From the NCBI RefSeq assembly GCF_002899945.2, contig NZ_PPEG02000005.1:479074-543073 (forward strand): 64,000 nucleotides of DNA. The letters run 5' to 3'. A model generated the notes under the pieces. That model was not told the origin of the DNA. It saw only the letters and a program-made list of their open reading frames with translations, and searched no databases. Origin of the DNA: Chryseobacterium viscerum. GTDB lineage: Bacteria > Bacteroidota > Bacteroidia > Flavobacteriales > Weeksellaceae. The position numbers were made by a program, and so were the translations under genes. Positions 9,448 through 18,290 of the stretch are shown in pieces; positions within the stretch are counted from its first letter, which is position 1, and each line of letters starts with the position of its first letter.

Positions 9448-10683
9448 TTAAAATATAGGTTTTTCATAATCTCCTGAGTTCATACTGAAATGAACTTTGC
9501 CATATTCTACCATGTTTTCAGTACTGTTTTCTTCGTAATAAGAACTTCTTAGCTCTTCACGAAGTTCCGGGGTCATCTCTTCAAGCTTAATATAGTGGCC
9601 ATTTTCTTTTATGTAGGTCTGATTATTGGTATGCATCGCTTCCACATTAGAGCAACGAACTACATATCCCATTCTTATCGGGATTTGGTTAACACCCAAA
9701 ACTGAAGGTCTGATTTCATGAGTATACAGCCTGTTAGTAGAAAGTGGAATAAAAAATGCAGAATTTGGGTATAAAGTTACAGTGAATTCTTTTTCCAGTG
9801 AATCATCCTCAACTGTTTTTTTTAGCCTAAAATGAAGTTTTGTTAAAGCACTTGTCTGTTTATAACACCAGTCGAACCTGTCAGTAGCTGATGGCTTTAA
9901 TTGTTCTATATTTGATTGATCATAAAACGTACAAAATGCAATAAGCCCTTCTTTAGGCATATCTTTGGTCTTGTCGGAATGGGCTTTGATTTTGGCTTTT
10001 ACTTCCTTGTCAGAATCAGTTGTTTTCTGTTTATTTTCATAAATCTGTACAAGAGCATGATTCATGTCTGTTCTATACTCAAATGTATCCTGTACACATT
10101 CATTCAAAAGATTGATAATCTGAGTATCTACATCGCAGAAATTATCAGTAGGGCCTGTTAAATTGCTTGAACATCGTAAAAGGTTGTAATGAAAAGCTTC
10201 TTTTCCTTCCTCAGTAATTTCTTTGGTCACTTTACTCAGATAAATTCCTTTTCTGAAAGCTTTAGTTTCTTTGTTAGATTCTGTTAATTCTTGAAAGTCG
10301 TGTTGAGATTTAATGGTATCAAAACTGTAGTCATCACCAAAGAGTTTTCTGTAATAAACTCCGGCATTGCTGATAATAATAGGAACTTCTCCTAAACTTA
10401 CTGTTTTTAAAAGGTTCTCAGGATAATTTTCATAATTCACCGAAAGCTCTTTTATAACGGATAAATACAAAGTATTTTCTTCAAGGCTCTTGAGATCCCC
10501 GCAAATATAGATTTTTTTACTACTTACATTTTTACTGTTTATATCAGAAAATCTATTGACAACCGATCCGCAAAAATGATCAATTAAATATTGAAGTTCC
10601 GGATTGATATCTTTATCATGCTGCAAAACAACAAGAATATTTTTGTCATGAGTAATTTTATTTTCAAATGGTAGAATAGTCAT
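9448..10683 (-). CDS. 2OG-Fe(II) oxygenase-like (AlkB-type) protein with N-terminal extension
   Basis: 411 residues. Residues about 1-150 form an extra domain without a recognised motif. Residues about 155-410 align with the downstream paralogue and carry the HxD motif in KAHSDKTKD (H235, D237), a distal His in RLYTHEIRP (H322), and Arg residues in IRMGYVVRCS (R337/R343) that may bind 2-oxoglutarate. It is the first gene of a five-gene minus-strand run: two oxygenase-like genes, lipoprotein, GNAT, FAD monooxygenase, with gaps of 8, 13, 14 and 77 bp. No signal peptide, so cytoplasmic. The catalytic call is from motif order, not from a database hit. Confidence 0.62.
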   Translation of the reverse strand: MTILPFENKITHDKNILVVLQHDKDINPELQYLIDHFCGSVVNRFSDINSKNVSSKKIYICGDLKSLEENTLYLSVIKELSVNYENYPENLLKTVSLGEVPIIISNAGVYYRKLFGDDYSFDTIKSQHDFQELTESNKETKAFRKGIYLSKVTKEITEEGKEAFHYNLLRCSSNLTGPTDNFCDVDTQIINLLNECVQDTFEYRTDMNHALVQIYENKQKTTDSDKEVKAKIKAHSDKTKDMPKEGLIAFCTFYDQSNIEQLKPSATDRFDWCYKQTSALTKLHFRLKKTVEDDSLEKEFTVTLYPNSAFFIPLSTNRLYTHEIRPSVLGVNQIPIRMGYVVRCSNVEAMHTNNQTYIKENGHYIKLEEMTPELREELRSSYYEENSTENMVEYGKVHFSMNSGDYEKPIF

Positions 10684-10775
10684 GTTTTTTTAATAAGGTA
10701 TTATAGGGTATTAGTTGAAAATATTTTTAGGTTTGTTACAAAAACATATGAATAGAGTTTAGATTATTCAACCCT

Positions 10776-11351
10776 TTATCCCCAGCTTTTAAATTTGTCA
10801 TGCATTATTTCTGCAATCTCGTTTACTCTTTTCTGAGCTATCTCATTATCTTGTCTGTATTCCATAGGTATCTTGTCATAGTCCATAACTTCATCGTTAG
10901 ACAGAAATCCTTTTAAATGGTTTAATACTCTAAATATAATATGGTCCATACGCCAGCAAATAGAAGGCTCAATGTTTTGCATTTCATCAGTTTCTATTCC
11001 TTTCGTTTCACCGCCGACCCAGAGACTTCTATCAAAAACGAAAGTAATGTCCTTATAATTTGACTCAGATTTGTCATATTCAGGATTACCGAATAGTATT
11101 TTCCATCTTGGGATATCTGCTGCGAAGCGCATACTGCAAAATATGGGCTGGAATAATCTTTTGCTTGTATCTACATCAGAAATGCTTTTTGGAGGCTCGG
11201 TGTAAAAATGGTCAAAAACCTCAATAAGATGACCTAGGTTGGGTTTAATAAATTCAATATAACGGGCAATAACAAATCCATTTTCATTCGATTGGCTGAT
11301 AGAAGGAATATAAAACAGATCACCTGGTTTGGGCTTCATTAATGACTTCAT
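10776..11351 (-). CDS. Imm26-like immunity protein
   Basis: 191 residues, cytoplasmic. The N-terminal KPGDLFYIPSI, then GFVIARYIEF, a central PRWKILFGNPEYD and a C-terminal helical segment follow the layout of the Imm26 family of polymorphic-toxin immunity proteins. No toxin gene is adjacent; the nearest neighbours are rpoD and the 2OG oxygenase genes. It may be an orphan immunity gene. The ATG at 11351 has a second in-frame Met four codons later. Confidence 0.55.
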   Translation of the reverse strand: MKSLMKPKPGDLFYIPSISQSNENGFVIARYIEFIKPNLGHLIEVFDHFYTEPPKSISDVDTSKRLFQPIFCSMRFAADIPRWKILFGNPEYDKSESNYKDITFVFDRSLWVGGETKGIETDEMQNIEPSICWRMDHIIFRVLNHLKGFLSNDEVMDYDKIPMEYRQDNEIAQKRVNEIAEIMHDKFKSWG

Positions 11352-11387
11352 TATACAATATTTTAATAGTATTATCTGGATATTTAT

Positions 11388-11417
11388 AAAAAAAACGGAG
11401 CCTGAAAACAGACTCCG
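11388..11417 (-). terminator. Rho-independent terminator of rpoD
   Basis: On the minus strand, hairpin CGGAGTCTG...CAGGCTCCG (one mismatch) followed by a run of T (A run at 11388-11395 on the plus strand). It lies 26 bp beyond the rpoD stop. Confidence 0.75.
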
Positions 11418-11442
11418 CCTATAAAGTTTTTTACGCTAAAAA

Positions 11443-12309
11443 TTATTTACCTAGATAAGATTTAAGGATCTTGCTTCTGGTATTGTGTTTTAGTCTCTTA
11501 ATTGCTTTTTCTTTGATCTGACGAACTCTCTCTCTTGTAAGATCGAAAGTCTCACCAATTTCTTCTAAAGTCATTGGGTGTTTTCCGTTCAGTCCGAAGT
11601 ATAATCTTACCAAATCAGCCTCTCTCGGCGTCAAAGTATTCAATGCTCTTTCGATCTCGATTTGTAGAGATTCAAGCATCAGATCTTTATCTGGACTTGG
11701 AGATTCTCCTGAACGCAATACATCATAAAGATTAGAATCTTCACCTTCTACTAAAGGCGCATCCATAGACAGGTGTCTTCCGGAGTTTTTCATTGATTCT
11801 TTAATATCTTCCTCACTCATGTCAAGAACTTCAGCCAATTCTTCCGGAGAAGGTGGTCTTTCATTTTCCTGCTCAAGGTGAGCGTATGCTTTATTGATTT
11901 TGTTGATAGAACCAATTTTGTTCAATGGTAGTCTTACAATTCTTGACTGCTCAGCCAATGCCTGTAAAATTGATTGACGGATCCACCATACTGCATAAGA
12001 GATAAATTTGAAACCTCTAGTTTCATCGTACCTTTTTGCCGCTTTCATGAGTCCTAAGTTACCTTCATTGATCAAATCGGGTAAAGAAAGACCTTGATTT
12101 TGGTATTGCTTAGATACAGAAACTACGAAACGAAGGTTGGCTTTGATTAATTTCTCCAGTGCGGCTCTATCGCCAGCACGTATTTTTTGTGCCAATTCTA
12201 CTTCTTCGTCCGCAGTGATCAGTTCCACTTTACCAATTTCCTGCAAATACTTGTCTAATGAAGCAGTTTCCCTGTTGGTAACCTGCTTAGTGATTTTTAA
12301 TTGTCTCAT
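11443..12309 (-). CDS. rpoD: Primary sigma factor RpoD/SigA (short Bacteroidota type)
   Basis: 288 residues, the length usual for the Bacteroidota housekeeping sigma, which lacks region 1.1 and the non-conserved insert. Region 1.2 is at the start ([16 protein letters not shown]). Region 2 includes [35 protein letters not shown] and the -10-recognising [15 protein letters not shown]. Region 3 contains [17 protein letters not shown]. Region 4 ends with the helix-turn-helix [20 protein letters not shown]. It directs RNA polymerase to TAnnTTTG/TTG promoters, examples of which are seen in this window. Single-gene unit with its own terminator. Confidence 0.97.
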   Translation of the reverse strand: MRQLKITKQVTNRETASLDKYLQEIGKVELITADEEVELAQKIRAGDRAALEKLIKANLRFVVSVSKQYQNQGLSLPDLINEGNLGLMKAAKRYDETRGFKFISYAVWWIRQSILQALAEQSRIVRLPLNKIGSINKINKAYAHLEQENERPPSPEELAEVLDMSEEDIKESMKNSGRHLSMDAPLVEGEDSNLYDVLRSGESPSPDKDLMLESLQIEIERALNTLTPREADLVRLYFGLNGKHPMTLEEIGETFDLTRERVRQIKEKAIKRLKHNTRSKILKSYLGK

Positions 12310-12642
12310 TTATTTTATCCTCAAAAAAAGAGTTACTATAATATATACGTATGAAAAGGTAAAAAGGTTACACGAGGTAGAATCTTTTTTGTATAATGTA
12401 CACCATAAAATGTGTTAATGTTTTTATAAGACTTTTTAATTATTTGATAATAAGCGTGTTGGTGTTATTTTTTATTGAAGGTTAAAATGTTTTTTAATGA
12501 TAAAAGAATTAATATTGGCGATACTTTGTTATAGATGAGATCAAGTATTTATAATGACGAGACTTTAAAACTCATATTTTAAACAAAAAAAACGAAACCG
12601 AAGTCCCGTTTTTATTTTATATTATTTTAAAATAATTTTCAA
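12310..12642. other. Intergenic region upstream of rpoD
   Basis: 333 bp, AT-rich, between the rpoD start and the nuclease stop. It must contain the rpoD promoter. A weak hairpin-like AAAACG...CGTTTT with flanking A/T runs near 12589-12614 may terminate the nuclease gene. No coding potential or RNA gene was recognised. Confidence 0.5.
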
Positions 12643-13434
12643 CTAAAAAAGTTCGTTTAAAACTTTTGCCAGTCTCAACCCTCCGTATAGAAGCTGTCTT
12701 TCCATCGTATCATTGAACTTATACTGGTAGTCGTAAGATAGTTTAGAATCGTTAGGAGTCTGTGCATAGATTTTGTTGGCGATTTTATGAGAATCATATA
12801 ACCAATCTTCTAATGTCCCGGACTGGATCTGTGCTACTTCTTCTTTAGATTTAATGTCTAAAAGCTTAGAGTATTCCGTGTAGCTGTATTTTTGAGAGTC
12901 TACTAATTTTCCATCCCAAACTGAGTGTAAATTGGTTTTTTCCCCGAAATAAGTAACATTGATCTTGTTTCCACCCAAATCTTCAGCTCTTCCTACGTGT
13001 AGAGGCTGTGCCAGGTCTCCCATAATATGAATAAGGAAGATTAAAGCAATTTTTCTGTCTTTTTCAGACGTGTTTTTGTCTTTAATCTGGCTAGACAGTG
13101 TGTTTACCTGTGTATAAAGGCTTGGTCCTGCCTGTGCTTTTAAGTTTTGTTCAAAAGCTTTAAAGTCAGTCTGTGGATCAATGTTTACATAATGCCACGA
13201 TGAAGCCTGCTTCCATGCACCTGTTGTATCAGATTTGATAAAATCCGGCCAGTTTGCCCAGTAAGCCAGACGCTCTCTTCCCATCATCTTTTTAATTTCT
13301 CTTCTCGCCTTGCGGGAAAGATGGTTTTCTGCAATGTCTGCAATAACCCTGTGTCCCGTTAATCCCCACGCATAAGAATAAAGTGAAGAGGCCATGAATG
13401 CTAAAATCAGAATTTTAGAATAAATACTTTTCAT
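12643..13434 (-). CDS. S1/P1 family nuclease
   Basis: 263 residues. A signal peptide (about 1-22) is followed by WGLTGHRVIADIAENHLS; in this family the mature N-terminal Trp and the following His bind zinc. Other zinc ligands appear in SSWHYVNID, IHIMGDLAQPLHVGRAEDLGGN and NLHSVWDG. These define the trinuclear-zinc phospholipase C/P1 nuclease fold. It probably degrades single-stranded RNA/DNA or 3'-nucleotides in the periplasm or outside the cell, for phosphate or nucleoside salvage. The length is typical for bacterial members. Confidence 0.93.
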   Translation of the reverse strand: MKSIYSKILILAFMASSLYSYAWGLTGHRVIADIAENHLSRKARREIKKMMGRERLAYWANWPDFIKSDTTGAWKQASSWHYVNIDPQTDFKAFEQNLKAQAGPSLYTQVNTLSSQIKDKNTSEKDRKIALIFLIHIMGDLAQPLHVGRAEDLGGNKINVTYFGEKTNLHSVWDGKLVDSQKYSYTEYSKLLDIKSKEEVAQIQSGTLEDWLYDSHKIANKIYAQTPNDSKLSYDYQYKFNDTMERQLLYGGLRLAKVLNELF

Positions 13435-13894
13435 TTTGAATAATAATTTTCAGTCTGCAAAGATACGGTCCGCTTTCGGAATGAGCACGCATTATCCTGA
13501 ATTTATTCTATAAGATGATGTTAATAAAAATTAATCTAAATAAAAGAGGTAATTACCCTAGGTTTGAAAGGTTGTTTTTTGAAAAATATAGAAAGAAAAA
13601 CAGATGTATACTATAAGGATAGGGAAGAATGGAGAGAAAAGTACAGTAAGATAGTAAGCCTCTGAAATATCCATGTGGTTTAAACATTGAAGTATAAACA
13701 TCTGATCCTGAACAAGGAATTTTATTTTTAAAAAACAAGCAAATCTTGTATTTACCGTATTTTTACGGAATTTGTTAGAATTTATTCTATCTAATGTTAA
13801 TAAATTACTATTTTTAGGATAAAATTATTGTAAAAATATTTTTTCAAACTTATGAGATATATTATCTTTACAAGTCATAATCAGAGGAAACACT
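13435..13894. other. Intergenic region between nuclease and T6SS genes
   Basis: 460 bp, AT-rich, between divergent genes. It should carry promoters for both the nuclease and the tssG group, but no TTG/TAnnTTTG pair with good spacing stood out. A 61-codon frame here looks spurious. No RNA or repeat was recognised. Confidence 0.4.
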
Positions 13895-14836
13895 ATGTAT
13901 GAGAATAATATTGTAGATATGCATTACAATAAGCTGCAGACAGATTTTAAAGCTGAAGCTGTGGCGGTTAACCTATTGAAGTACCACCGTGCGGTAAGCA
14001 ATATATTCATCGAGCGTGTCGGAGTGAATGACCGTGCTTATCTGAAGGACATAAAAAGTATCTCAAGCAGTTATTTAGGATTTGATGAGGAAGTATTTAC
14101 CATAGAGAGTTATAGGGAAGGCATTTATGACTACCTTCCGGAAGGATTGTTCCATCCGCCGTCTCTTGGAGCTTCCAGAAAGAATGTAGATACTGTGGTA
14201 AGGGAAATCCGGAAACAGAAAAGGGTAGAAGATGACGCCCGTAAGTTTTTCCGTCCTTTTGAACTGGAAGTCTTTTTTACGGAGATCAGCGCTTTGCTTA
14301 AGGAGTCTGAATTTGATATGGCAAGCAATACAGATTCTTTACTGGAAACGGTAAGTGAGCTTTGGCCTCTGGTAAAAATGCTGGATAAGCAGAGTGCGTA
14401 TGTCTTCATGCATATTTTACCTTTTTTCCATCAGATCAGAGGAGATAAAAAATGGTTTGAAAGATGTATGACCGCTTTTCTGCAGGTGCCGGTAAACGTA
14501 AGTTTTTCACCCAATATTATCGATCAGATTGAGAAAAATAATGATTCGATGTTATTGGGAAATTCAAGATTAGGGGTAACCTATATCCCAAGTGGTCCGC
14601 ATATGGACGGGCAACGAAACTGGGTGGTAAACATTGGTCCGATTCCTTATGAAGATATGAAGAAGTATATTCCGGGAAGTCCGTTCAGAAATGTGCTTCA
14701 GGCATTATATGATTATTTTCTTCCGGTAACCGTGGATGTGGAAGAGAATTTTGTCACAGAAAAAGAGGAATACTCATTCAGCCTTGAGGATGATGAAAGA
14801 AACGCCAGCCGCCTTGGATACTCTACCTTCCTCTAA
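13895..14836 (+). CDS. tssG: T6SS baseplate subunit TssG (subtype iii)
   Basis: 313 residues, matching Bacteroidota TssG proteins. The early QTDFKAEAVAVNLLKYHRA and GFDEEVFTIESYREGIYDYLPEGLFHPPS are typical of this subtype's baseplate protein; a Pro/Gly-rich section (RLGVTYIPSGPHMDGQRNW) follows in the C-terminal half. TssG joins TssK, TssE and TssF to form baseplate wedges of the contractile injection machine. It is followed at 54 bp by tssN and then tssK on the same strand. No other core T6SS genes (tssB, tssC, hcp, vgrG, tssF, clpV) are in the window. Confidence 0.8.
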   Translation: MYENNIVDMHYNKLQTDFKAEAVAVNLLKYHRAVSNIFIERVGVNDRAYLKDIKSISSSYLGFDEEVFTIESYREGIYDYLPEGLFHPPSLGASRKNVDTVVREIRKQKRVEDDARKFFRPFELEVFFTEISALLKESEFDMASNTDSLLETVSELWPLVKMLDKQSAYVFMHILPFFHQIRGDKKWFERCMTAFLQVPVNVSFSPNIIDQIEKNNDSMLLGNSRLGVTYIPSGPHMDGQRNWVVNIGPIPYEDMKKYIPGSPFRNVLQALYDYFLPVTVDVEENFVTEKEEYSFSLEDDERNASRLGYSTFL

Positions 14837-14890
14837 TTTATTTTATTATATTTACAACTACCAACAAAGTATAAATTCGAAAAGAAAAAA

Positions 14891-15793
14891 ATGGAAATTT
14901 CTTCAGTAAAAGGTATTTTTCTAAGGTATATCTTAATGCCTTTAATCGCAATTATTATGATGGTTATACTCGGTGTAATCAGGAGAAATAAGCCTGCGAT
15001 CAAAATTAAAGTAATTATTGTATACGTACTTCTGTGCAGTTTATGTCTGGCGATCCCGGGCGTATTTGGATTTGCCGGAAATCTTTTTAATCCGTACTGG
15101 TATCTTATAGCACAGGTTATTTATCTTATTTTTGGGATTATTCATGTGAATTTATTACACAAATATTTCAAAAAACACATCGAATCTCTTTCAATGAGCA
15201 TTCTGTTTGAATCTATACTTTCTTTGACGTGTATTGTATTAGGCGGGTATCTTTTCACTCTGATCTTTAACTGGATGAGCAAAGGAACAGGATATTCAGT
15301 AATGGCAGCAACAAGTATGGTGATCTTTGTGGTTCCTATGGTATTTTATTACTGTTATATCCAGTTTATCAGTATTCCATTTGATATTTATAAAACATGG
15401 AGGTATTCTCCGGATCAGAAACTGCCAGATTTTGAAGGAGCAGATTTTGACAGATTAATGGTATTGAATGTTGAACTAAGCAAAAAATTAGAAGACACCA
15501 ACCGTTTCAGAATTAAAGCTAAAACACTTCCGACTGGAGTTACTTTCGGAGATTGGTTTTACAGAGTGGTGGATGATTACAACCACAAAAATCCAGGATC
15601 TGTTATTCATCTTTCTGACGAAGGAAATGAGCCTTATTACTGGATCTTTTACACTAAAAAATCATTTTTCAGTTTCAGAAAATATATAGATTTCGACCAC
15701 GACATTACTTCAAACAGCATTTCTGAAAATGAAGTGGTGATTTGTAAGAGAGTTATTCAGCATGAAGAGGAGGGAGTCGCAAAAAAATCATAA
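14891..15793 (+). CDS. tssN: T6SS subtype iii membrane protein TssN
   Basis: 300 residues. Five or so hydrophobic segments fill the first 165 residues (about 11-31, 39-58, 68-90, 100-127, 135-160), followed by a soluble C-terminal domain of 135 residues rich in aromatic and charged residues. This layout matches TssN, found only in Bacteroidota T6SS(iii), which is thought to contribute to a membrane complex replacing TssJLM. It lies between tssG and tssK (24 bp before tssK), which supports the call. Confidence 0.82.
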   Translation: MEISSVKGIFLRYILMPLIAIIMMVILGVIRRNKPAIKIKVIIVYVLLCSLCLAIPGVFGFAGNLFNPYWYLIAQVIYLIFGIIHVNLLHKYFKKHIESLSMSILFESILSLTCIVLGGYLFTLIFNWMSKGTGYSVMAATSMVIFVVPMVFYYCYIQFISIPFDIYKTWRYSPDQKLPDFEGADFDRLMVLNVELSKKLEDTNRFRIKAKTLPTGVTFGDWFYRVVDDYNHKNPGSVIHLSDEGNEPYYWIFYTKKSFFSFRKYIDFDHDITSNSISENEVVICKRVIQHEEEGVAKKS

Positions 15794-15817
15794 ACACAAA
15801 ATTTAAAAAGTATTAAC

Positions 15818-16957
15818 ATGATACAACCTATTAAACATTTTGCAATCAATTGGGTGGATGGGATGAAAGTTTCCCAGAGACACCTTAATGATCAGGATAA
15901 TTTCTTAATTGATACCATCAGAGATTCCAATTCCCTTGGAATTACTACATATAACTACGGGCTTCTGCCTATTTCCACTGAATTTACAGACCGTACCATT
16001 TTTGACGTTCACAATACAGCAACCAACGATGTGCAGCTGGTCATTAAGCGTTGTAGCGCTGTTACTATGGCAGGGTATCGTATTGAGTTGACGGACAGAA
16101 GAATCAGCGTAAAATCATTGGCGAAATCCATGAACGAAGAGCAGGCAGACGGTGAATATTATATTTTAATCTCTGTAAACCCTTTTGACAAAGTACCTTT
16201 TGGGGATATTGATCCTGAAGAAATTCCGCCGCGTCACCCAAGCGCGCAGCCGAATCATCATATTGAACTTCTACCTGTCACTTCTTTGAACAGCAGCTAC
16301 TCAGGAGGAAATTATCTTATCATCGGTAAAGTAGATTTAAAAGGAAATATTGCTCAGGTAGATTCCAACTTTATTCCGCCTTGTGCTTCCGTTCAGAGTC
16401 ATCCAGCTTTAGTAGAGTATTACAGCAACTTTGCAAAATCTATCGGAAATCTTCAGCAGTATGCTTTTAAAATTATTCAGAAAGCATCTCATAAAAACCA
16501 GAATACAGCGCTGGCACAAAACGTTAAGTTCTTGTGTACGACCATGGTAAATACCTTTGGAGATATGTATTTTCAGTTCAGGAATGTTACTCCTTGGCAG
16601 CCACCTGTATTTTTGATTGAGTCTTTTGCGAGACTAGCTCTTCATTTATACAACTCAACACAGCTTCTTGTTCCGGCTGAGCTGGAAGAAATGCTGAACT
16701 ATAGCCTGGAGTGGAGCGAAATTGCTCCTCATACTTTATTGAACCAGCTTTCTATTGTAGCAGAGACCAATTATGATCATCATAACTGTGGTGAACCATT
16801 GCTTTACATTCAACAGATGTTGAGAAGCCTTGAAACGATTTTCTCTAAATTGAGCGAACTTGATTACATCGGTCAGAGAAAAGAAAACATTATCGTTAAC
16901 GAGCAGGAAGTTTCAACGAACACGAATCCAAAAAGAGGTTGGAGTGTTTTAGATTAA
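15818..16957 (+). CDS. tssK: T6SS baseplate subunit TssK
   Basis: 379 residues. The N-terminal INWVDGMKVSQRHLNDQDNF matches the TssK signature W-x-x-GM-x(4)-H-x-x-x-Q. The middle contains the beta-rich shoulder region with Pro-rich EEIPPRHPSAQPNHH. The last 130 residues form the helical neck/head that contacts the membrane complex in other systems. It closes the tssG-tssN-tssK run and is followed by a terminator, so these three form one unit here. Confidence 0.88.
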   Translation: MIQPIKHFAINWVDGMKVSQRHLNDQDNFLIDTIRDSNSLGITTYNYGLLPISTEFTDRTIFDVHNTATNDVQLVIKRCSAVTMAGYRIELTDRRISVKSLAKSMNEEQADGEYYILISVNPFDKVPFGDIDPEEIPPRHPSAQPNHHIELLPVTSLNSSYSGGNYLIIGKVDLKGNIAQVDSNFIPPCASVQSHPALVEYYSNFAKSIGNLQQYAFKIIQKASHKNQNTALAQNVKFLCTTMVNTFGDMYFQFRNVTPWQPPVFLIESFARLALHLYNSTQLLVPAELEEMLNYSLEWSEIAPHTLLNQLSIVAETNYDHHNCGEPLLYIQQMLRSLETIFSKLSELDYIGQRKENIIVNEQEVSTNTNPKRGWSVLD

Positions 16958-16978
16958 TAGCATTGAAATAAATACAAG

Positions 16979-17004
16979 TCCCGGATGAAAATTCGGGATT
17001 TTTT
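16979..17004 (+). terminator. Terminator after tssK
   Basis: Stem TCCCGGAT / ATTCGGGA (16979-16986 with 16991-16998, one G-T pair, 4-nt loop), then TTTTTT. It ends the tssG-N-K unit. Confidence 0.85.
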
Positions 17005-17058
17005 ATTAATCGCAACAAACAACTTTTAAAGTACATTTGCTTTATAGATTTATAGAAA

Positions 17059-18234
17059 ATGAATTTAGATTTAATAAGACAAGACACCCCGGGGTGTTCG
17101 GATAAGATATTCTTAAACAGTGCAGGATCTTCATTAATGCCTAAAATTGTGGTAGACACTATTGTAAACTATTTATATGAAGAACAACAGGTTGGAGGCT
17201 ATACCACAGCCGATAGAAACTCGGAACAGATCCATCAGTTTTATAAAGAAGCTGCAAAGCTGATCAATGCCCAATCTTCCAATATTGCTTTTATGAGCAG
17301 TTCTACGGATGGGTATGCAAAAGCTTTGTCCAGTATCGATTTTAAAAAGGGTGACTCTATCATTACAACCAATGACGATTATGTTTCCAATCAGATTGCT
17401 TTTATTTCTTTACAGAAAAGATATCATATTGACATTGTCAGAGTTGCCAATCTGCCGGATCATGAGCTGGATCTTGAAGATATGGAAAGACTGATTAAGA
17501 AACACAACCCAAAGTTAATTGCAGTAACTCATATTCCTACCAGTTCCGGTTTGATTCAAAATGTAGAAGGAGTAGGAAAACTTTGCAGGCAATACAACAT
17601 TCTGTATCTGGTGGATGCCTGCCAGTCTGTAGGTCAGATGGTAGTGGATGTGGCGGAAATCAACTGTGATTTCTTAACCGCAACAGGAAGAAAGTTTATG
17701 AGAGGACCAAGAGGAACAGGGTTTTTATATGTTTCAGAAAGAGTCTTAGAAAATGATTTAGCTCCTTTGTTTCTGGATAATAATGGAGCCGTCTGGACAG
17801 CATTTGACAACTACCAGTTAGACAATACCGCCAAAAGGTTTGAACTTTTTGAAAGACCTAATGCTGCATGGCTTGGATTTAAAGAAGCTTTGAAGTACGC
17901 CAACACAATTGGAATGATGCATATCCAAAATTATAACAGGGAACTGGCAGAAAAGTTGAGAATAAACCTGCAGAATAGCGGTTTCAGGGTTTTGGATAAA
18001 GGAAATAGATTAGGCAGTATTGTTACTTTTTGTCAACAGGATAATAAGATTGAACAAATTCATAAAGTCCTGAAGGAGAATAATGTATTCTTCACGGTCA
18101 GTAATAAAAGCAATGCATTAATTGATTTTACCTCAAAAAATGTAGATCAGGCGATCCGCTTATCACCTCATTATTTCAATACCATGGAAGAAATTGAAAA
18201 AGTATCGCGGCTTTTGGAAAATATTCATCGTTAA
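17059..18234 (+). CDS. Aminotransferase class V-fold PLP-dependent enzyme
   Basis: 391 residues. The fold type I hallmarks of cysteine desulfurase-like enzymes are present: IFLNSAGSSLMP at the start, FMSSSTDGYAKAL for phosphate binding, THIPTSSGLIQ, YLVDACQSVGQ (Asp to PLP nitrogen, Gln stacking) and the lysine in TATGRKFMRGPRGTGFLY that would form the Schiff base. Class V members include cysteine desulfurases, EgtE-like C-S lyases and kynureninase-like enzymes; the substrate cannot be told. No catalytic Cys loop typical of SufS/IscS was recognised near the C-terminus. It is a single-gene unit between two terminators. Confidence 0.85.
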   Translation: MNLDLIRQDTPGCSDKIFLNSAGSSLMPKIVVDTIVNYLYEEQQVGGYTTADRNSEQIHQFYKEAAKLINAQSSNIAFMSSSTDGYAKALSSIDFKKGDSIITTNDDYVSNQIAFISLQKRYHIDIVRVANLPDHELDLEDMERLIKKHNPKLIAVTHIPTSSGLIQNVEGVGKLCRQYNILYLVDACQSVGQMVVDVAEINCDFLTATGRKFMRGPRGTGFLYVSERVLENDLAPLFLDNNGAVWTAFDNYQLDNTAKRFELFERPNAAWLGFKEALKYANTIGMMHIQNYNRELAEKLRINLQNSGFRVLDKGNRLGSIVTFCQQDNKIEQIHKVLKENNVFFTVSNKSNALIDFTSKNVDQAIRLSPHYFNTMEEIEKVSRLLENIHR

Positions 18235-18257
18235 AAATAACGTCTTAAATGATTATA

Positions 18258-18285
18258 AAAAGCCCCGGCAGATGCCGGGGCTTTT
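18258..18285. terminator. Bidirectional terminator between PLP enzyme and metallo-beta-lactamase
   Basis: Perfect 13-bp stem AAAAGCCCCGGCA / TGCCGGGGCTTTT (18258-18270 and 18273-18285) with T-rich sequence on both sides. It sits between convergent stops. Confidence 0.95.
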
Positions 18286-18290
18286 CAATT

